Below, piece by piece: positions 33,816 through 45,521 of a DNA stretch of 64,000 bases. A program made the translations under genes and the position numbers. This DNA is from Takakia lepidozioides (Eukaryota > Streptophyta > Takakiopsida > Takakiales > Takakiaceae), in the NCBI GenBank assembly GCA_030704615.1, contig CM060734.1, positions 34,922,042 to 34,986,041 on the forward strand, written 5' to 3'. Within the stretch, counting starts at the first letter, position 1; every line of letters begins with the position of its first letter. The notes beneath the pieces are model-generated. The model was given only the letters and a program-made list of their open reading frames with translations. It ran no database searches and had not been told where the DNA came from.

Positions 33816-34335
33816 TGATCTGGAATCAGTTTCCAATCAGAAAACCTCATAAATACTTGGTGTTGTTGAAAATAGTTTTTAGTGCATCATCCTTGCTGTT
33901 CTCTTCTCTTTGAGATAAGCAGCTTGTGATGTGAAAAACTTTTATATTACAATTTTGTAGCCTTTACTATAGTATTTTTCCCATTGTTGTTTTCAAGGTA
34001 CAAAGAAATGTTTCGTAATACATATAGTTTTCATTCGTAAATCAGTTCTTTGTACATGGTGGTTTTCACATCATCATATGTGATCAGTTTTCAACAATTC
34101 AAATGATATTCTAAGCGGTTATATGCACAAAGCGGTTTTTATGTAAGCGGTTTCTATTAAATGGTCAAACTTATTCAAACCCAATCTTTATTGACAAAAT
34201 ACAATTCATATTTACATTCATTTTTTAATTGGTGACCGGGCAATATTTCAGTTCTCAATCTAGTATCCAGTTTTCAAATCTAGTTTTCAAAATTTAAATC
34301 TAGTTCTTACATCTATTTAATTAAGATTCATAATA
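33816..34335. other. AT-rich spacer inside the Helentron
   Basis: No coding potential. Short recurrent phrases such as AGCGGTTT and CTAGTTTTC are seen. It may contain the promoter of the Rep polyprotein. Confidence 0.35.
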
Positions 34336-35008
34336 TTGGGCACAATTACACCGGATCTTCTTCTTCATTCTTCATTTGACCATGTCTTACATTCATCCGG
34401 ACTTTGTCTGGTTTCAACATATAAATATGAAGTGGGAAATTGTCTATTTGATTCTATTTCTTATCTATTACATAATGAAATATTATCTCTTCAATTGAGG
34501 CAAAATATTATGACATATTTAAGTCAATGTTTATTATTAAATACAGAGAAAGCCCAACAATGTCGCATTCAAGAATTGAATCCAGATTTTTTGCTTGATT
34601 GCAGTCTTAAATGAACATAAATAAGTGACAAAAATGTCACAAAGTGCTATGATTGGAGGTTTGTGGGGAGATTTCACTGCAATTTTCTGGATAGCAGAAT
34701 ATTTACCAAGGCCAATTTACATTTGGAATAAAGTATCAAAACGTATAATGTCTCGATGTGAAATGGATTTTCAATCTAGCCCCTTACATATAGCTTACAA
34801 TGCTCAACATTTTGAACCAATTGAGTATGCCAATGATGCACCTACGTCTCTACCTTTTTCTCAAATAAATGATCCTCAAGTAATCATAAATTTGGATGAA
34901 TTTCCATCTCTCTTAGAATCAACAACACAACAACCATCTAGACAATCTCCACAAGCAAATTTACGTTTCACTTGGAATGAAAAATTAGACTCTACATGGA
35001 GCTTTTGA
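34336..35008 (+). pseudogene. OTU-like cysteine protease domain of the Helentron
   Basis: The catalytic Cys lies in VGNCLFDSISYLL (TGT at 34442-34444), in the OTU pattern GNCLF. After a frameshift near 34,615 the domain continues in GGLWGDFTAIFWIAEYL. The catalytic His is probable in YNAQHFEPIEY (CAT 34808-34810). OTU proteases cleave ubiquitin-like chains; in transposons their role is unproven. The acidic residue that usually precedes GNC is not the standard D. Confidence 0.66.
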
Positions 35009-35028
35009 AAAATAATTCTACTTCATAA

Positions 35029-35880
35029 TTGGATTATATTGCCTCACTATTCAACATTTTTTGCAATACAAATATTACCCAAAAACAAGTTAAAAACCGT
35101 ATTCAATATATATTTTTAAAAATAAAACGGGTTGCAAATACCAGTGTCCCTCAGGTTTCATCTTCACCATTACAATTTCCATTCCAACAAGTCAACAAAT
35201 TCCTAATATACAATTGTCACACAACCATTACTTCCAATCCCACATAAGAAAAATTATATATATATATATATAATTGATTGGACACTTTATGACAACAATG
35301 TTTTTTGAATTATTACAAACTTGTCCAAATCTATCTTACTCTACAAAAGCATCCAAATTCATTAACATGTTTCTAAATATTAAAAGAACAATGTCACAAA
35401 TTATTAATCACATGAAATATTTGTATATTACAAATTCAAGTAAATTTGTCACAAATACCAGTGTCCCTCAGGTTTCGTCTCCAGCCATTTTAATTTCCAT
35501 TCCAACAAGTCAACAAATCCCTAGTATGCAATTGTCACACTCCTCTCCACCCAATATTTCCAACCTCACACAGAAAAGAAAAAGATAATATTTTGATGGG
35601 GCACTTTATGACAACAAATTTTTTTACTTATTACAAACATATCCAAATCTACCTTATTCTACTAAAGCATCCAAATTCATTAACATGTTTCCAAATATTA
35701 AACGAACAATATCACAAATTATTCATTATATATATATATATATATTGCATAAATTTGTCACAAACAACAAAGTTCAATCACCATATATTGAATTCACTTC
35801 GGATGAGATCAAACAACCACCTCATGTGCAACAGCATACTGAAACAAATGAATATGCACATAAATCAAATATAAATTGAT
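35029..35880 (+). pseudogene. three tandem Myb/SANT-like DNA-binding repeats
   Basis: Three copies of a unit of about 317-318 bases (106 codons) lie in tandem. Copy 1 has ITQKQVKNRIQYIF, the third-helix pattern of Myb/SANT folds. Copies 2 and 3 have KASKFINMFLNIKRTMSQII and a near-identical partner. A linker TSVPQVSSP repeats at 35,139 and 35,456. The copies remain largely open. They probably gave the transposase sequence-specific DNA binding. (TA)n tracts at about 35,255 and 35,729 interrupt the frames. Confidence 0.55.
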
Positions 35881-36209
35881 ATCTATAATGAACAAATTCA
35901 AGATGTTCCTATAATTCCCAGTTTTTGTTGTGAAAGGTTGTGCTTTTTAAAACAATTAAAATTTCTTTCAAAAATATTGTCAAAAAAAATTCCGTATACT
36001 TTCAAATTCAAATAGACCCTATGCATATGTACAAGTTGTTTACATAACATTAATGAAGATAAACCGCCTTTGTATGAGGTACCAAATAAAATTTCTAGAA
36101 ATAAAATCATTCTATCAGTCCAAAAACTAACACAATTAGAAGAACATCTTATTCGCCACGTCTTGCTTTTGCTCAAATTTATAAACTTCATGGTTATGGA
36201 CAATATAAA
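35881..36209. other. AT-rich decayed linker in the Helentron
   Basis: Frames are broken here, but plus-strand fragments such as KLTQLEEHLI suggest it is the decayed N-terminal part of the Rep polyprotein. Confidence 0.3.
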
Positions 36210-37790
36210 ATGTATGGCAGTATTATCAATGTTCCTGCAAATGTGGATCAAACTCAATCTATATTACCACATCTACCATATGATGAAGCAACAATAGGTC
36301 TATTCCTCAAGCGACGTCTTGAATACAAATCACCTTATATGTTGAGAAATATTCGTCCAAACTTGGTTATGCTCGCTCTACGAGATTTAATTGAAACGCC
36401 ATTGTACAAAAATTTGAATGTTACTATTCACCATCAATGGGAAAGTTTGTTTGCCTTGCGTATACACTCAGAATCTCAAACTCACAGTTCAACATCTGAT
36501 AATTCTGATTCTGACAACGATGAAAGAAATTGTACATCAGCCGACTCCATGATACATATTTTTTTAGACGCTCCAAAAATAATGGACTACGAAAATGATG
36601 TATATTTTGTTGCTCCAAGTCAAAACTTTCATCCCTCAGGTTTATTTAAAGACGAGCACTCGAAAGAACTAAATTTTCCAACATTATTTTATGGCCATCC
36701 TCGACTAAGTTCTGGAAGGTCTCCATATCAACAAATAGCACAATGGGAGCTGCTCCACAAATCTGGTGATTTTTCGACCAATATTTCAAACCTTTTTTGC
36801 AAAGCCACTAAAGTTTCAATCCAGAAGGTCATAGGTTCAGGTTGGGTGCGAATACAAAAAGGGAAACTAAGTGGAAGAACATTAAAAGCTTCTCAAGTAC
36901 GGGATAAACCAAACTTGGACCAAATTTTTAAATCATACCTAGGCTATTGTGATTTGGAAAGCTTACGCACTTCACCTGATTATTTAGAAGGCTTGCGTAA
37001 GAATATATTTGCAATGATTTGACAGCTCGGTCCTCCAACATTCTTTGTGACTTTTACATCTGCTGAAACATTATGGGGGATCCTCTCATTAAGGCTTTAC
37101 TCACTTTACATGCTAGAAGACTAAATCTCCCAAATAAATGCCCGGATGGGGGGAGGGTAACTGCTCATATAGCACAATTGATCCGAACTGACCCCATAAC
37201 ATGTGCAAGATACTACGATCATAAAATGTCTTCATTTCGTAAACTTATGACAAAAGATGAGACTCTTTTTGGGTTCGTTTCTGATTTTTTCTTTGTCACA
37301 AAATTCCAAAATCGCGGTAGTGAACATGACCATGGACTTTTATGGATTAAAAACGCGTCTAGATATGGAACACACACTAATAGAAATTGAACAATTTGTA
37401 GATATGTATATTTCTTGTGATGTATCATTATTACCAAATGCATTACAAAATGCCCAACAACATCAACATACACGTACATGTAAGAAAAAAAAACCATCTT
37501 GTTTGTAGATTCCATTATCCATTACCTCCTATGCCCGAAACATCCTAGAACCACTTGAATTGAATGGTAATTCTCCATTTTCAAAACAATATCTACAAAC
37601 ACAAGCAAAAAGAAATATTTCAATCTTTGAAAGATTTAAAAACAAATGATGATATAACATTTTCTGAATTTCTAAAAAACTTAAACCTCGACGAAAACAC
37701 ATATATATTAAGCTTAAGAAGTGAATTAACAAAACCACACATTTTCTTAAAACGAACTCCGGCAAACATAAAACCAATGCATTTGGTATA
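36210..37790 (+). pseudogene. Helitron Rep, N-terminal half with HUH motif
   Basis: The main frame (36210-37022) contains the Helitron-like N domain (LPYDEATIGLFLKRRLEYKS ... YGHPRLSSGRSPYQQIAQWE). Homology continues through frameshifts to FVTKFQNRGSEHDHGLLWI. There the two His codons (37325-37327 and 37331-37333) form the HUH metal-binding motif of the rolling-circle nickase. The following part (LNLDENTYILSLRSELTKP) also fits. Homology ends at about 37,775-37,790, before the catalytic tyrosines. HUH and Tyr must be on one chain to nick DNA, so this copy is inactive. Confidence 0.8.
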
Positions 37791-39131
37791 CGTGGTGCTC
37801 ATTTGATGTTAGACCATGTTTTTTGACATTGGTAGGATCAAATATTAGTTCATCCAGTGACAATCCTTGCGAGCGATGGATTGTTCTTGCTGCTGCAAGT
37901 TGAATTGGAAATTGTATTCTTGTTATGGTATGTGATTGCGTTTTATCGACTCTTATATCTTTGATAATAGGTTCAATTGGTGTCCATTGAGATTCAATGT
38001 CGTTAGTGAACAAATAATTAAATTTTTCTCTTGTTAGTATTCCAATCTTAGAGTTTTGAAATGCTATCCATATTATGGTTTTGTCACAATATGTTGTTGA
38101 TACTTTAAATATGCCGTCAGCTCCATTCACAAGACCATCAGATGTTGTGTAATTTCCAACACATAATTCTACTAACATTATTATTTTTATATGAATTGCA
38201 GAATGCAAACCTGCGGTTTTGCTTGGATCGTTTGGAAGTTTGTAAGATGGCGGACATGATGAATGATGATGTCCGTTGCTTTGAAAACAAATGTGGGACC
38301 TGATGTATTAGCGAACACAGTTTCATTGTGTTTTTGTAAGAATATATATGTATAAAACAAATATGGAATGGTGAGATCTTTGGGTGGTTGTCGATAACAA
38401 ATTGAATTTATGAATTGTATATCTTCTATAGTTTGTACTGATGTACGGAATCTATTCAAAGTTTCTAATAAAGACATATCAGATTGTCTCATAACTTTGT
38501 TTAGTTCGTAGCATTGGACATTTGTTTGCCAAAAATTTGGTGCTAATGCGTTAACATTGTCATTTACGTTTAAAAATATCCAACTATCTTTCACGGGGGA
38601 TGCTTGATAAAAATCGCCTCTCGTGATCATATCAAGATTACCAAAGAATTTATTTTGTATATGTTTTATGGACCTTAGTCGATTGTCTATAACATTTAAC
38701 ATTCTAGCACCAACAAGTGATATTTTATCTATCACAACAAGTTGTAATTGTTCATATTGACATGTAAGTTTATTTAATGAGTCTGATGATAGGTTTGGCA
38801 AATTTGATAATGATTGTTGGACAGGTATGTTTAATGCGGAATGTATAGTCAAACCATCAATATTGAATGCAGCTTTACATGTGGATGCCATGAGCAGAGC
38901 TTTGGTTTTCATTAGGTCTGAGGATATATCTTTATAGTATAATCGTAATAAGCCTTGAATTATAAGTTTCAAAGTAAAAGTTTTACCAGTTCCAGCACCC
39001 CCCGTGAGAAACAAGCAAATTGGTGAATCAGGGTGCAATTGTTTCCTATGCATAATATCGTCAAAGATTAGTCTTTGTTCTTCATTTAATTGTCTAACTA
39101 AACTACAATATTCATATTCGTCCATCATCAT
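37790..39131 (-). pseudogene. PIF1-type helicase of the Helentron (inverted segment)
   Basis: On the minus strand the frame 39131-38187 starts in the helicase. It has NEEQRLIFDDI, Walker A GGAGTGKT (near 38,985-39,005), Walker B region VVIDKISLVG (38708-38737) and GDFYQASPV. The C-terminal frame (38208-37747) has TIHRSQGLSLDELIFDP and stops matching after KKHGLT near 37,815. The helicase unwinds the donor strand in rolling-circle transposition. The Walker B Glu is Lys here, which should abolish ATP hydrolysis. A frameshift separates the two frames near 38,200. Confidence 0.85.
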
Positions 39132-39187
39132 GGAATAGTCGGTTTTTGTAAAAATGTCATCTTCCGACGTTTGCGACTTTTTATTAT

Positions 39188-40105
39188 TTAATCCAGTGGA
39201 ATTACAAAATCGGATCGTAAATCATATTGTTCAATATTGATTGTGTTTGTAATGGGGATTGAAGCATGTAAATTATTCAACTCACAATCCATGTCGTCAT
39301 TCCAAATATTAAATGTATGCGATGATCTAGGTTTTCTTAAATCATCTACTTCCTCTATATCTGGATGTGACATTTTGTAGCTGAAAATAGATCTAATTTT
39401 AGAAATTTCATCTTGCACTTGACGATATGCATCATGCCATGTGATATTGGTTTGAAGTTGGGAATTTTCTGAGCCTCTGAATGGTGAATATAATAGAAGT
39501 TGTTCTCTTGACCAATTTTCAATATCTTTATGTTTGTTATAGTTAACAAACCTGATAATTTTGGGTTTGCGACATTTCGAGATTTTATTGTTTTTTATGT
39601 TCATAAAAGAGGCAAACTCAGCTAATGAGAATGATTCATAATAAGTAGCCCGGTTAATATATTTATCTACAATTGATGAACACATAATATCAGTTGAATC
39701 TGGTTCTAGTTGATTCAATGCGGCTTGTGGTTTTAACACAAAAACACGGTCTTTATAAGGAGAAGTGTTGATAAATTTAAAAGTTTGAGATGAATGATAT
39801 AACGGTAAAGAAAGCACAAGATAAGCAGCAAGTTGAGCAGACATTTGTTGAGCATTAAGAAAAGCGTTGCCCAATTTTTGAATTCTTATATTTGCATCTG
39901 TTTTATCTGCGATGCATTTTTGTATGATAGAATGTAATTCCGATGTTACTGACTTTTCTATTTTTGTCATATATGACGTGCAGTATGTTGCAGCTGCATA
40001 TGGATCCAAAATAAATTGAGCTTTGTCTCGCATTCGAACAAAAGAAAAACTATTTTGTTGGCTCCTCTCCAACATGAAAACTTCTATGTGGATCCAAGGG
40101 TACAT
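39188..40105 (-). pseudogene. Helitron Rep, C-terminal half with catalytic Tyr motif (inverted)
   Basis: The minus-strand frame reads QFILDPYAAATYCTSYMTK. The two tyrosines in YCTSY (codons 39983-39985 and 39971-39973) match the Y2 motif of Helitron Rep. The following IQKLGNAFLNAQQMSAQLAA and YLVLSLPLYHSS are typical of the Rep-helicase linker. It lies upstream of the helicase in minus orientation, so the two form one unit. The HUH half of the same domain is on the opposite strand at 37.3 kb. Confidence 0.82.
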
Positions 40106-40114
40106 ACAGAAATG

Positions 40115-40877
40115 AAAAGATTAAAAATAACTGCAACTTAGAAACCATATATTCCTCAATTAAATTTTTTGCATCATTCTCATGTAATTATACAAGCCTT
40201 AAATACAACTTCTTTACGACAACATTATGAAGACATTAATCATGATCATAACCTCTAAATGTTTCACATCTTATACCTTATGGAAACAAGAATACACCAC
40301 TCCTCAAACGATGTGCACAAATTCATAGATTCATCCAAGTATTCATATGTTTCAATCCATGACGGTCATGGGTTAATGATGATGTATGACATACATATGA
40401 ACTTAAACTTTTTCAATACAATAACCAGTAATGGTTTAGAATTCATAGCAGCCACATTCAATACCAATACACGAAAAGCAATACATATTGTATGTGTTTA
40501 TAGAGCTCATTCATGCACAGTTTCTACGTTCCTAAACAAACTTGAAGCTCTAATACAAAATTCGCCCAAATATTGTCCAATTATCATTTTGGGGGATTTT
40601 AATGTTGACATTTTAGAAGACAATAACCATGCAAAAAAAAAACAACAACTGTTGGATTTCATGGATAAATTCAATTAAAGTCCAGTTTAGTGGAAACACC
40701 ACAAAAGTCGGATCTCAACTAGATCACATATGGGCAAATGTCCCTGGAAATGAATGTGAATTTGGTGTGACAGAAGCATATTGGCCAGATTTCCACAACC
40801 CAATTTATATTGCATTCAAACTACCAAACACACTTCCAATATATATCAATGAACCGTTAACATCTTTATTTACCTAG
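40115..40877 (+). pseudogene. EEP (AP-endonuclease-like) domain of the Helentron
   Basis: The frames 40259-40678 and 40629-40877, joined by a frameshift at an A-run near 40,632, encode an endonuclease/exonuclease/phosphatase fold. FIAATFNTNTRKAIHIVCVY, IIILGDFNVDILED and VGSQLDHIWAN give the expected order (GDFN motif, then LDHIW). The final Asp-His catalytic pair is probably in the decayed end (WPDFHNPIYIAF, where the usual motif is SDHxP/I). Such domains sit at the C-terminus of Helentron proteins and may assist strand cleavage at the target. Confidence 0.75.
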
Positions 40878-43400
40878 ACACGATCAATCTTAACAATGAC
40901 GATTTTACTCTTTTTCTTTGTAGGATTTCACGCACTCTTTTTTTGTAAGATTTCACATAAGACACAATTTTAGGACAGAGCATCTCTTGGCGGAGCTGCG
41001 TGTTCCTCTTTCGTGCCCATTTTACTGGACTTAACGAATAAGCTCAAACTGGGCATGTGGGGATGGATCAGAGGGTCAAAGAGGGCATGACTCAAAGGAT
41101 AACTTTATTGAAGGTTTGAATAAATTGACCACTATATATGCAATCTGGACAACCTGCATTATGGTTGGACCATACTTGCAACAAACTTGCAATTTATGAA
41201 ACATGGTTGTCACTTAAATGATATGGGCTCCCACATCTGGTTTCTCATACATGGAAACATTTGACACATGTACACTTTGGCCGTGCAAACAATAGCTAAA
41301 CATAACAGGAAATATAATACTTTTAACACTATAATATGTGAATGCATAGAGTTGTATAAATGAACATATTTAAAGTGTAAAAAATTGATATTTACATATC
41401 TATTGCATCATTTACTTGAATCAAATATAGGTGTTTAAATTGACAAATAGTGTGAGAATTTATCTAGGCATACAATATGAAGATACATATTTATAAGTTC
41501 CATGAATCTCTGTAATGGTTTTTTGTTTCCTGAAATTAAACCTGCGAGTGACAACTCACAATATAGGCTTTTTACAAAGGAAAAAGAATTATTTTTGTCT
41601 TTGATATAAGCCACAAAGTAAACAAGCAAAGACAATCCCAAGACCAACTAGGCCACAAAACCATACCACAATCGATAATGTGATGACAAGATTTGGGCCC
41701 CAACCCACTGGGATGACAAAGTGTGACCAAGTTATCGGATGTAACTCTTACCATTTATAATTTATCAATGGATTGAAGTTAAGGACTATTTGGATTGTCT
41801 TTTTGAAACGCAAATATGAATCAAACTGAAAAAGACACCTACTAAAGCCTTCAAAATCTCCATTTTCAACTATATTATAAAGAAACAAAATAATAGCAAA
41901 TTCAAACTCAAAAAGAACAAGTCCATAGTTGTTTTTTATCATCAGATTGTCAATGTTTGTTGATTTCTTAATAAAGCAATAAGTATACTATTGAAAAGGT
42001 GGTGAAACAACACTGAAGTTTTTGTTGTTAGAGAATATGCACGGTGAACTAGTCTTAGAACCTAGATCATCTAAGAATTAAGTGGAATTATTGAAGGTTT
42101 GAATAGATTGACCGTCGTACATGCAATCTGGATAACTATTTTGGGTGATTGCAACAAACATGCAAATTATGAAACTTCATTGTCACTTAAATGACCTGGG
42201 CTCTGTCGACTGGTCCTTCCTACGTGGAAGCATTGGACACATGTACGCTTTCGGCCTTGGCCATGCAAACATCATTAAATGGAAGTGGAAATATAGCACT
42301 TTGATAGCAACTTGGAAAGAGATAGAGAGAGAGATGAATGAGAGCCTCTTCCACTTGTGGAGCTGATGTTCTCTTTTGATGTCGGATGGATATGACATCT
42401 GAACTGAACTTTGTAGGGCTCCCTCTTATCCAGTCTCTTCCCAAAAAAACGAAAAAAAAATGTGTGATGAGGGCGATTTTTGCTGACTCATTGGAAAGTT
42501 TCATCTTACATACCCATTAAATGTAATCCTATGTCAAGCAGCCCATAGGACAAAAAGTCATATAGATCTGCTATTTGGCAAGGTGGTAGTCCTTGCACCA
42601 CTACATTAGAATTGTGAATCTCAAGCTTGGGAAAACTAAAAAACGCACTAGAAGTCATATTTTGTGCACTATCAGATATGACCTTTTTGTCTTTTTGTTC
42701 TTTTTTTGTTTTTTTGGTGTTGGAAACACCGGTGAACCATGGAGGCATTGTAATTTGTAATTGTCAAAAAATCCAAAATTTTGATTTTATATACTTTATA
42801 GTACATTTGGATGTGGCAATGGAATTTTCATGTGGTCTTTAAAACTTCCATGTACCTTGACCATGCCTTAGAACTTCAAAAGTATTACTGAAGTTAATGT
42901 TCATGTTCTAAAACTAGGGTTTAACAATATATCTAAGAGTTTTATTTTACTTTATTTTTATTTTATGATATGAGAAATATAATCAAGTTTCACAATATGT
43001 TTGGTCTAAAAAATCTCACATTTTGTTAACATGTGAAGGTAATTTATTGATCATCAGCCGGTAGGTAGTCTATCATATCTATAAATTAGAAAAATGTTAT
43101 ATGTAATTTAGGTTATTGCACATTAGATTTATATAAATACGCATAACTAATACAAATGACATAATGTATAATATGTGGCATCACAAATCCATGATTTGTG
43201 ATTTAATTCTCTTAAAAATATTAGTAACTTTATCACTCGTTAAAAAATGTACAATCATGTACATGGTTTATTATTATAGCTTCTAAGCAATTTTTGATGC
43301 TTCTTAATGCTAATAAACTATTTTTAGCTGATTGAATGATTTGTTCAAGTTTCCTAGTGTATAGATTCACAAGGATTCAAACATTGCTTGATGTTTCACT
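40878..43400. other. gene-free stretch with a dispersed duplication
   Basis: No gene is supported. The main structure is a pair of about 210-base direct repeats, near 41,104-41,320 and 42,088-42,310. They share TTGAAGGTTTGAATA and the phrases CAATCTGGA, TTGTCACTTAAATGA and GACACATGTAC in order. They may be ends or internal parts of a repeat family; the 3' end of the Helentron must also lie just right of 40,877. Confidence 0.45.
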
Positions 43401-43429
43401 ATATGTAGCTAATCTATCATATAATTAAC

Positions 43430-43640
43430 CCCTAGGTAATGTCCCAAGCATTTAAGTGCAAAACAGAAATCACCGATTCTTAAAAGTAAATCCCCAATGA
43501 CAAACCTCATAAGAGCAACAGCTACATGTCTCTCAACTGATAATTTTCTGTTCGGCAAAGTATCCAATGGAGCAGGTGGGCATATGCTTAAATCTTCTTT
43601 GCTTATACTAAGCAATCCATTCTGCAGAACGTGGTGAGAT
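43430..43640 (-). pseudogene. PIF/Harbinger (HARBI1-like) transposase N-terminal fragment
   Basis: Within a minus-strand frame, the segment NRKLSVERHVAVALMRFVIG followed by DLLLRIGD matches the conserved N-terminal helix region of plant PIF/Harbinger nucleases (pattern LSVEKxVAxALxRLAxGDSxxxI). Upstream residues (HHVLQNGLLSISKEDLSI) also fit. No catalytic DDE part is found, and the frame passes through a (GA)n repeat upstream. It is a short remnant. Confidence 0.45.
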
Positions 43641-43887
43641 ATACCATGGACAACTAATACGCCAGTCGATGCTTTGAAAGTTGTACTGCAGTAAGCATTT
43701 GTGAGAAAATGGAAAAGAACTATACAAATGACAATTCTTCTACTTGGATATTGGCAGCACCACTGTAAAGCTCCATTGGCATAATAATATCCTTCATGGC
43801 TTGCATCACAATAATCCATACTGATAAAACGATGATATATATCTGAGATCTTGACAAGGCCATGATCAGGTTGTGAGAGACAAATAA

Positions 43888-43920
43888 AGAGAGAGAGAGA
43901 GAGAGAGAGAAAAAAAAAAA
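43888..43920. repeat. (GA)n microsatellite and A-tract
   Basis: About eleven GA units are followed directly by ten A residues. Confidence 0.9.
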
Positions 43921-44038
43921 CAAATCTTGAGTGACGGGAAAACAAGCTTGTGAGACTAGTCCATCCCAAACCCTCCCCCCCTTCTTCACAGAGCCACAAC
44001 ATTTGCGATACCCCACATTCTCTTCTTAGGGCCGGCAA

Positions 44039-45500
44039 CCACAGGACTCAGCATCCCCTGTGTTTGACCACAAAAATTTGGTGGATACACTACTCTCAAT
44101 GCACAGTGTCAAATTCCTTTGTAAATTTGAGTATCTTCCCATCCAGCAAACCCCATACAGAGATAATTGTCATTTAGTATGTCACGGGCCCACATGACAT
44201 GAATTAAAAGGGGCAGATGATTCCTTCTTGGGGCGGTTGCTTTGGGGAGGCGTTTGGGAGTGCCCATGGAACCTAGCATTTAGACAACTAGAATTCGACC
44301 CTGAGACCTGTAATATCGTCACAAACTACTTTTGCCAGCCTCTCACTTTAGATAAAGAGAGTCTTGAAGTTGCACGTGTGACTCCCATGGCGGGCCTTGG
44401 CACTATGTCCCAAGCCTTTTGAGGACAGTGCCGCGGGCCCGGGCTCCCATCCTCATGACGGGGCTTGCTTGTTCCGCGCTCCCTGCCACCTCCGCTCCCC
44501 CTGATCGTCGCCGTGCCTTCAAGCGAGCTCCTTGTCATGTCGCCCCACCCCCTGAGGGCTGTCACGTCTCTACCACGTCGCCTCTTCCTGGTCCTACCAT
44601 TAGGCGCTGCCATGTCACCTCCTCCTGCCATGTGCCAAGTTTTCGCCAGACAGTAATCAATACAGGGCATGGGGAATCTAGCAAGTCGCCACCTGTAATG
44701 ATTATTGTATGGCGACCCACATGATTTTGGATGAATGATTTTTTTTTGGATGGATTGATAATGATGCTAAAAATGGATGTAATCATCTTTAGGGTTTGTA
44801 TCCTCCACTTCATCGATTGTGTTTTCTCTTCGGTGTTTCTTCTCTTCGGCCTTTCTCTGCTTCGGCGGGGAAGTTCTTCAGCTCATCTCTCCCGTGAAGT
44901 TCTTGGTCTACAAGTAAAGGTATGGCTTCATCAACTCTTCCGTGCTGCTTATGATCTTTGTGTTTTTTTTTTTTTTTTTTTTTTTTTTCGTGCTTCAATG
45001 TTTGAAGTTCTTTTGCTTGAAGTTCTTTGAACTCTCTTCAATGTTTGAAGTTCTCTTCTCTATCCTCTTTGCTTTGGGTCTCTTCAAGTTTTAAATACAT
45101 TTGTGAATAGATACAAAACATAGTTTATGAACATTAGTCTATGATTCCACTACGATTGTATATTAAGTCAAATGTGACAAGTTTTAGTTTAGGGTTGAGG
45201 GTTGAGGGTTTAGGGTTCGCATTGGGTGTAGTGAAATTTAATACACGAGGTAATCTCCACTTCATTGTGTTTTGTTTTTTTAATTTGTCTTTGGTGAAGC
45301 TCACGCTTCACAAGTTGCTTGATTGTTTTATGTTTTTTTTTTCTTCTTTGGGTTTCTCCTCTTTGTTTACCCTTCATTATAAGTGAATTTAGTACGACCG
45401 GACATTTAATGTACAACTATATATGACTTTTAGGGACGAGAACTTCTTGGCTATGTCCGTGACATGATTGATAAGATTTGAGTTTAATTTTGTGGTATGT
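44039..45500. other. no supported gene; T26 run and telomere-like heptamers
   Basis: A GC-rich segment at 44,400-44,640 has no clear protein. A run of 26 T lies at 44963-44988. At 45188-45215 four heptamers TTTAGGG, TTGAGGG, TTGAGGG, TTTAGGG occur head to tail. Short frames overlapping these are chance. Confidence 0.45.
45188..45215 (+). repeat. four interstitial telomere-like heptamers
   Basis: Two perfect plant telomere units (TTTAGGG) flank two one-base variants (TTGAGGG). Such short tracts also act as telo-box promoter motifs in plants; an unrecognised coding remnant starts 300 bases downstream. Confidence 0.6.
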
Positions 45501-45521
45501 TTGGGGTTTCGGGTTTAGATT

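Larger units (their letters stand above)
32478..40877 (+). mobile_element. Helentron/Helitron-type rolling-circle transposon with internal inversion
   Basis: The element carries, left to right, an RPA-like module, an OTU-like domain, three Myb/SANT-like repeats and the HUH part of the Rep nickase, all on plus. The Tyr part of Rep and a PIF1-type helicase follow on minus, and an endonuclease/exonuclease/phosphatase (EEP) domain again on plus. Rep, helicase and EEP together mark the Helentron (Helitron2) branch of rolling-circle transposons. RPA-like genes are known from plant Helitrons and OTU domains from some Helentrons. Reversing 37.79-40.11 kb would restore a colinear Rep-helicase-EEP order. 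The termini were not identified. Frameshifts, a mutated Walker B and the inversion show it is dead. Confidence 0.85.

Noticed and set aside
43409-44038. The whole 209-codon minus-strand frame as a gene
   Set aside because: Its first third translates a (GA)n microsatellite and A-tract; only the HARBI1-like segment at 43,430-43,640 is supported.
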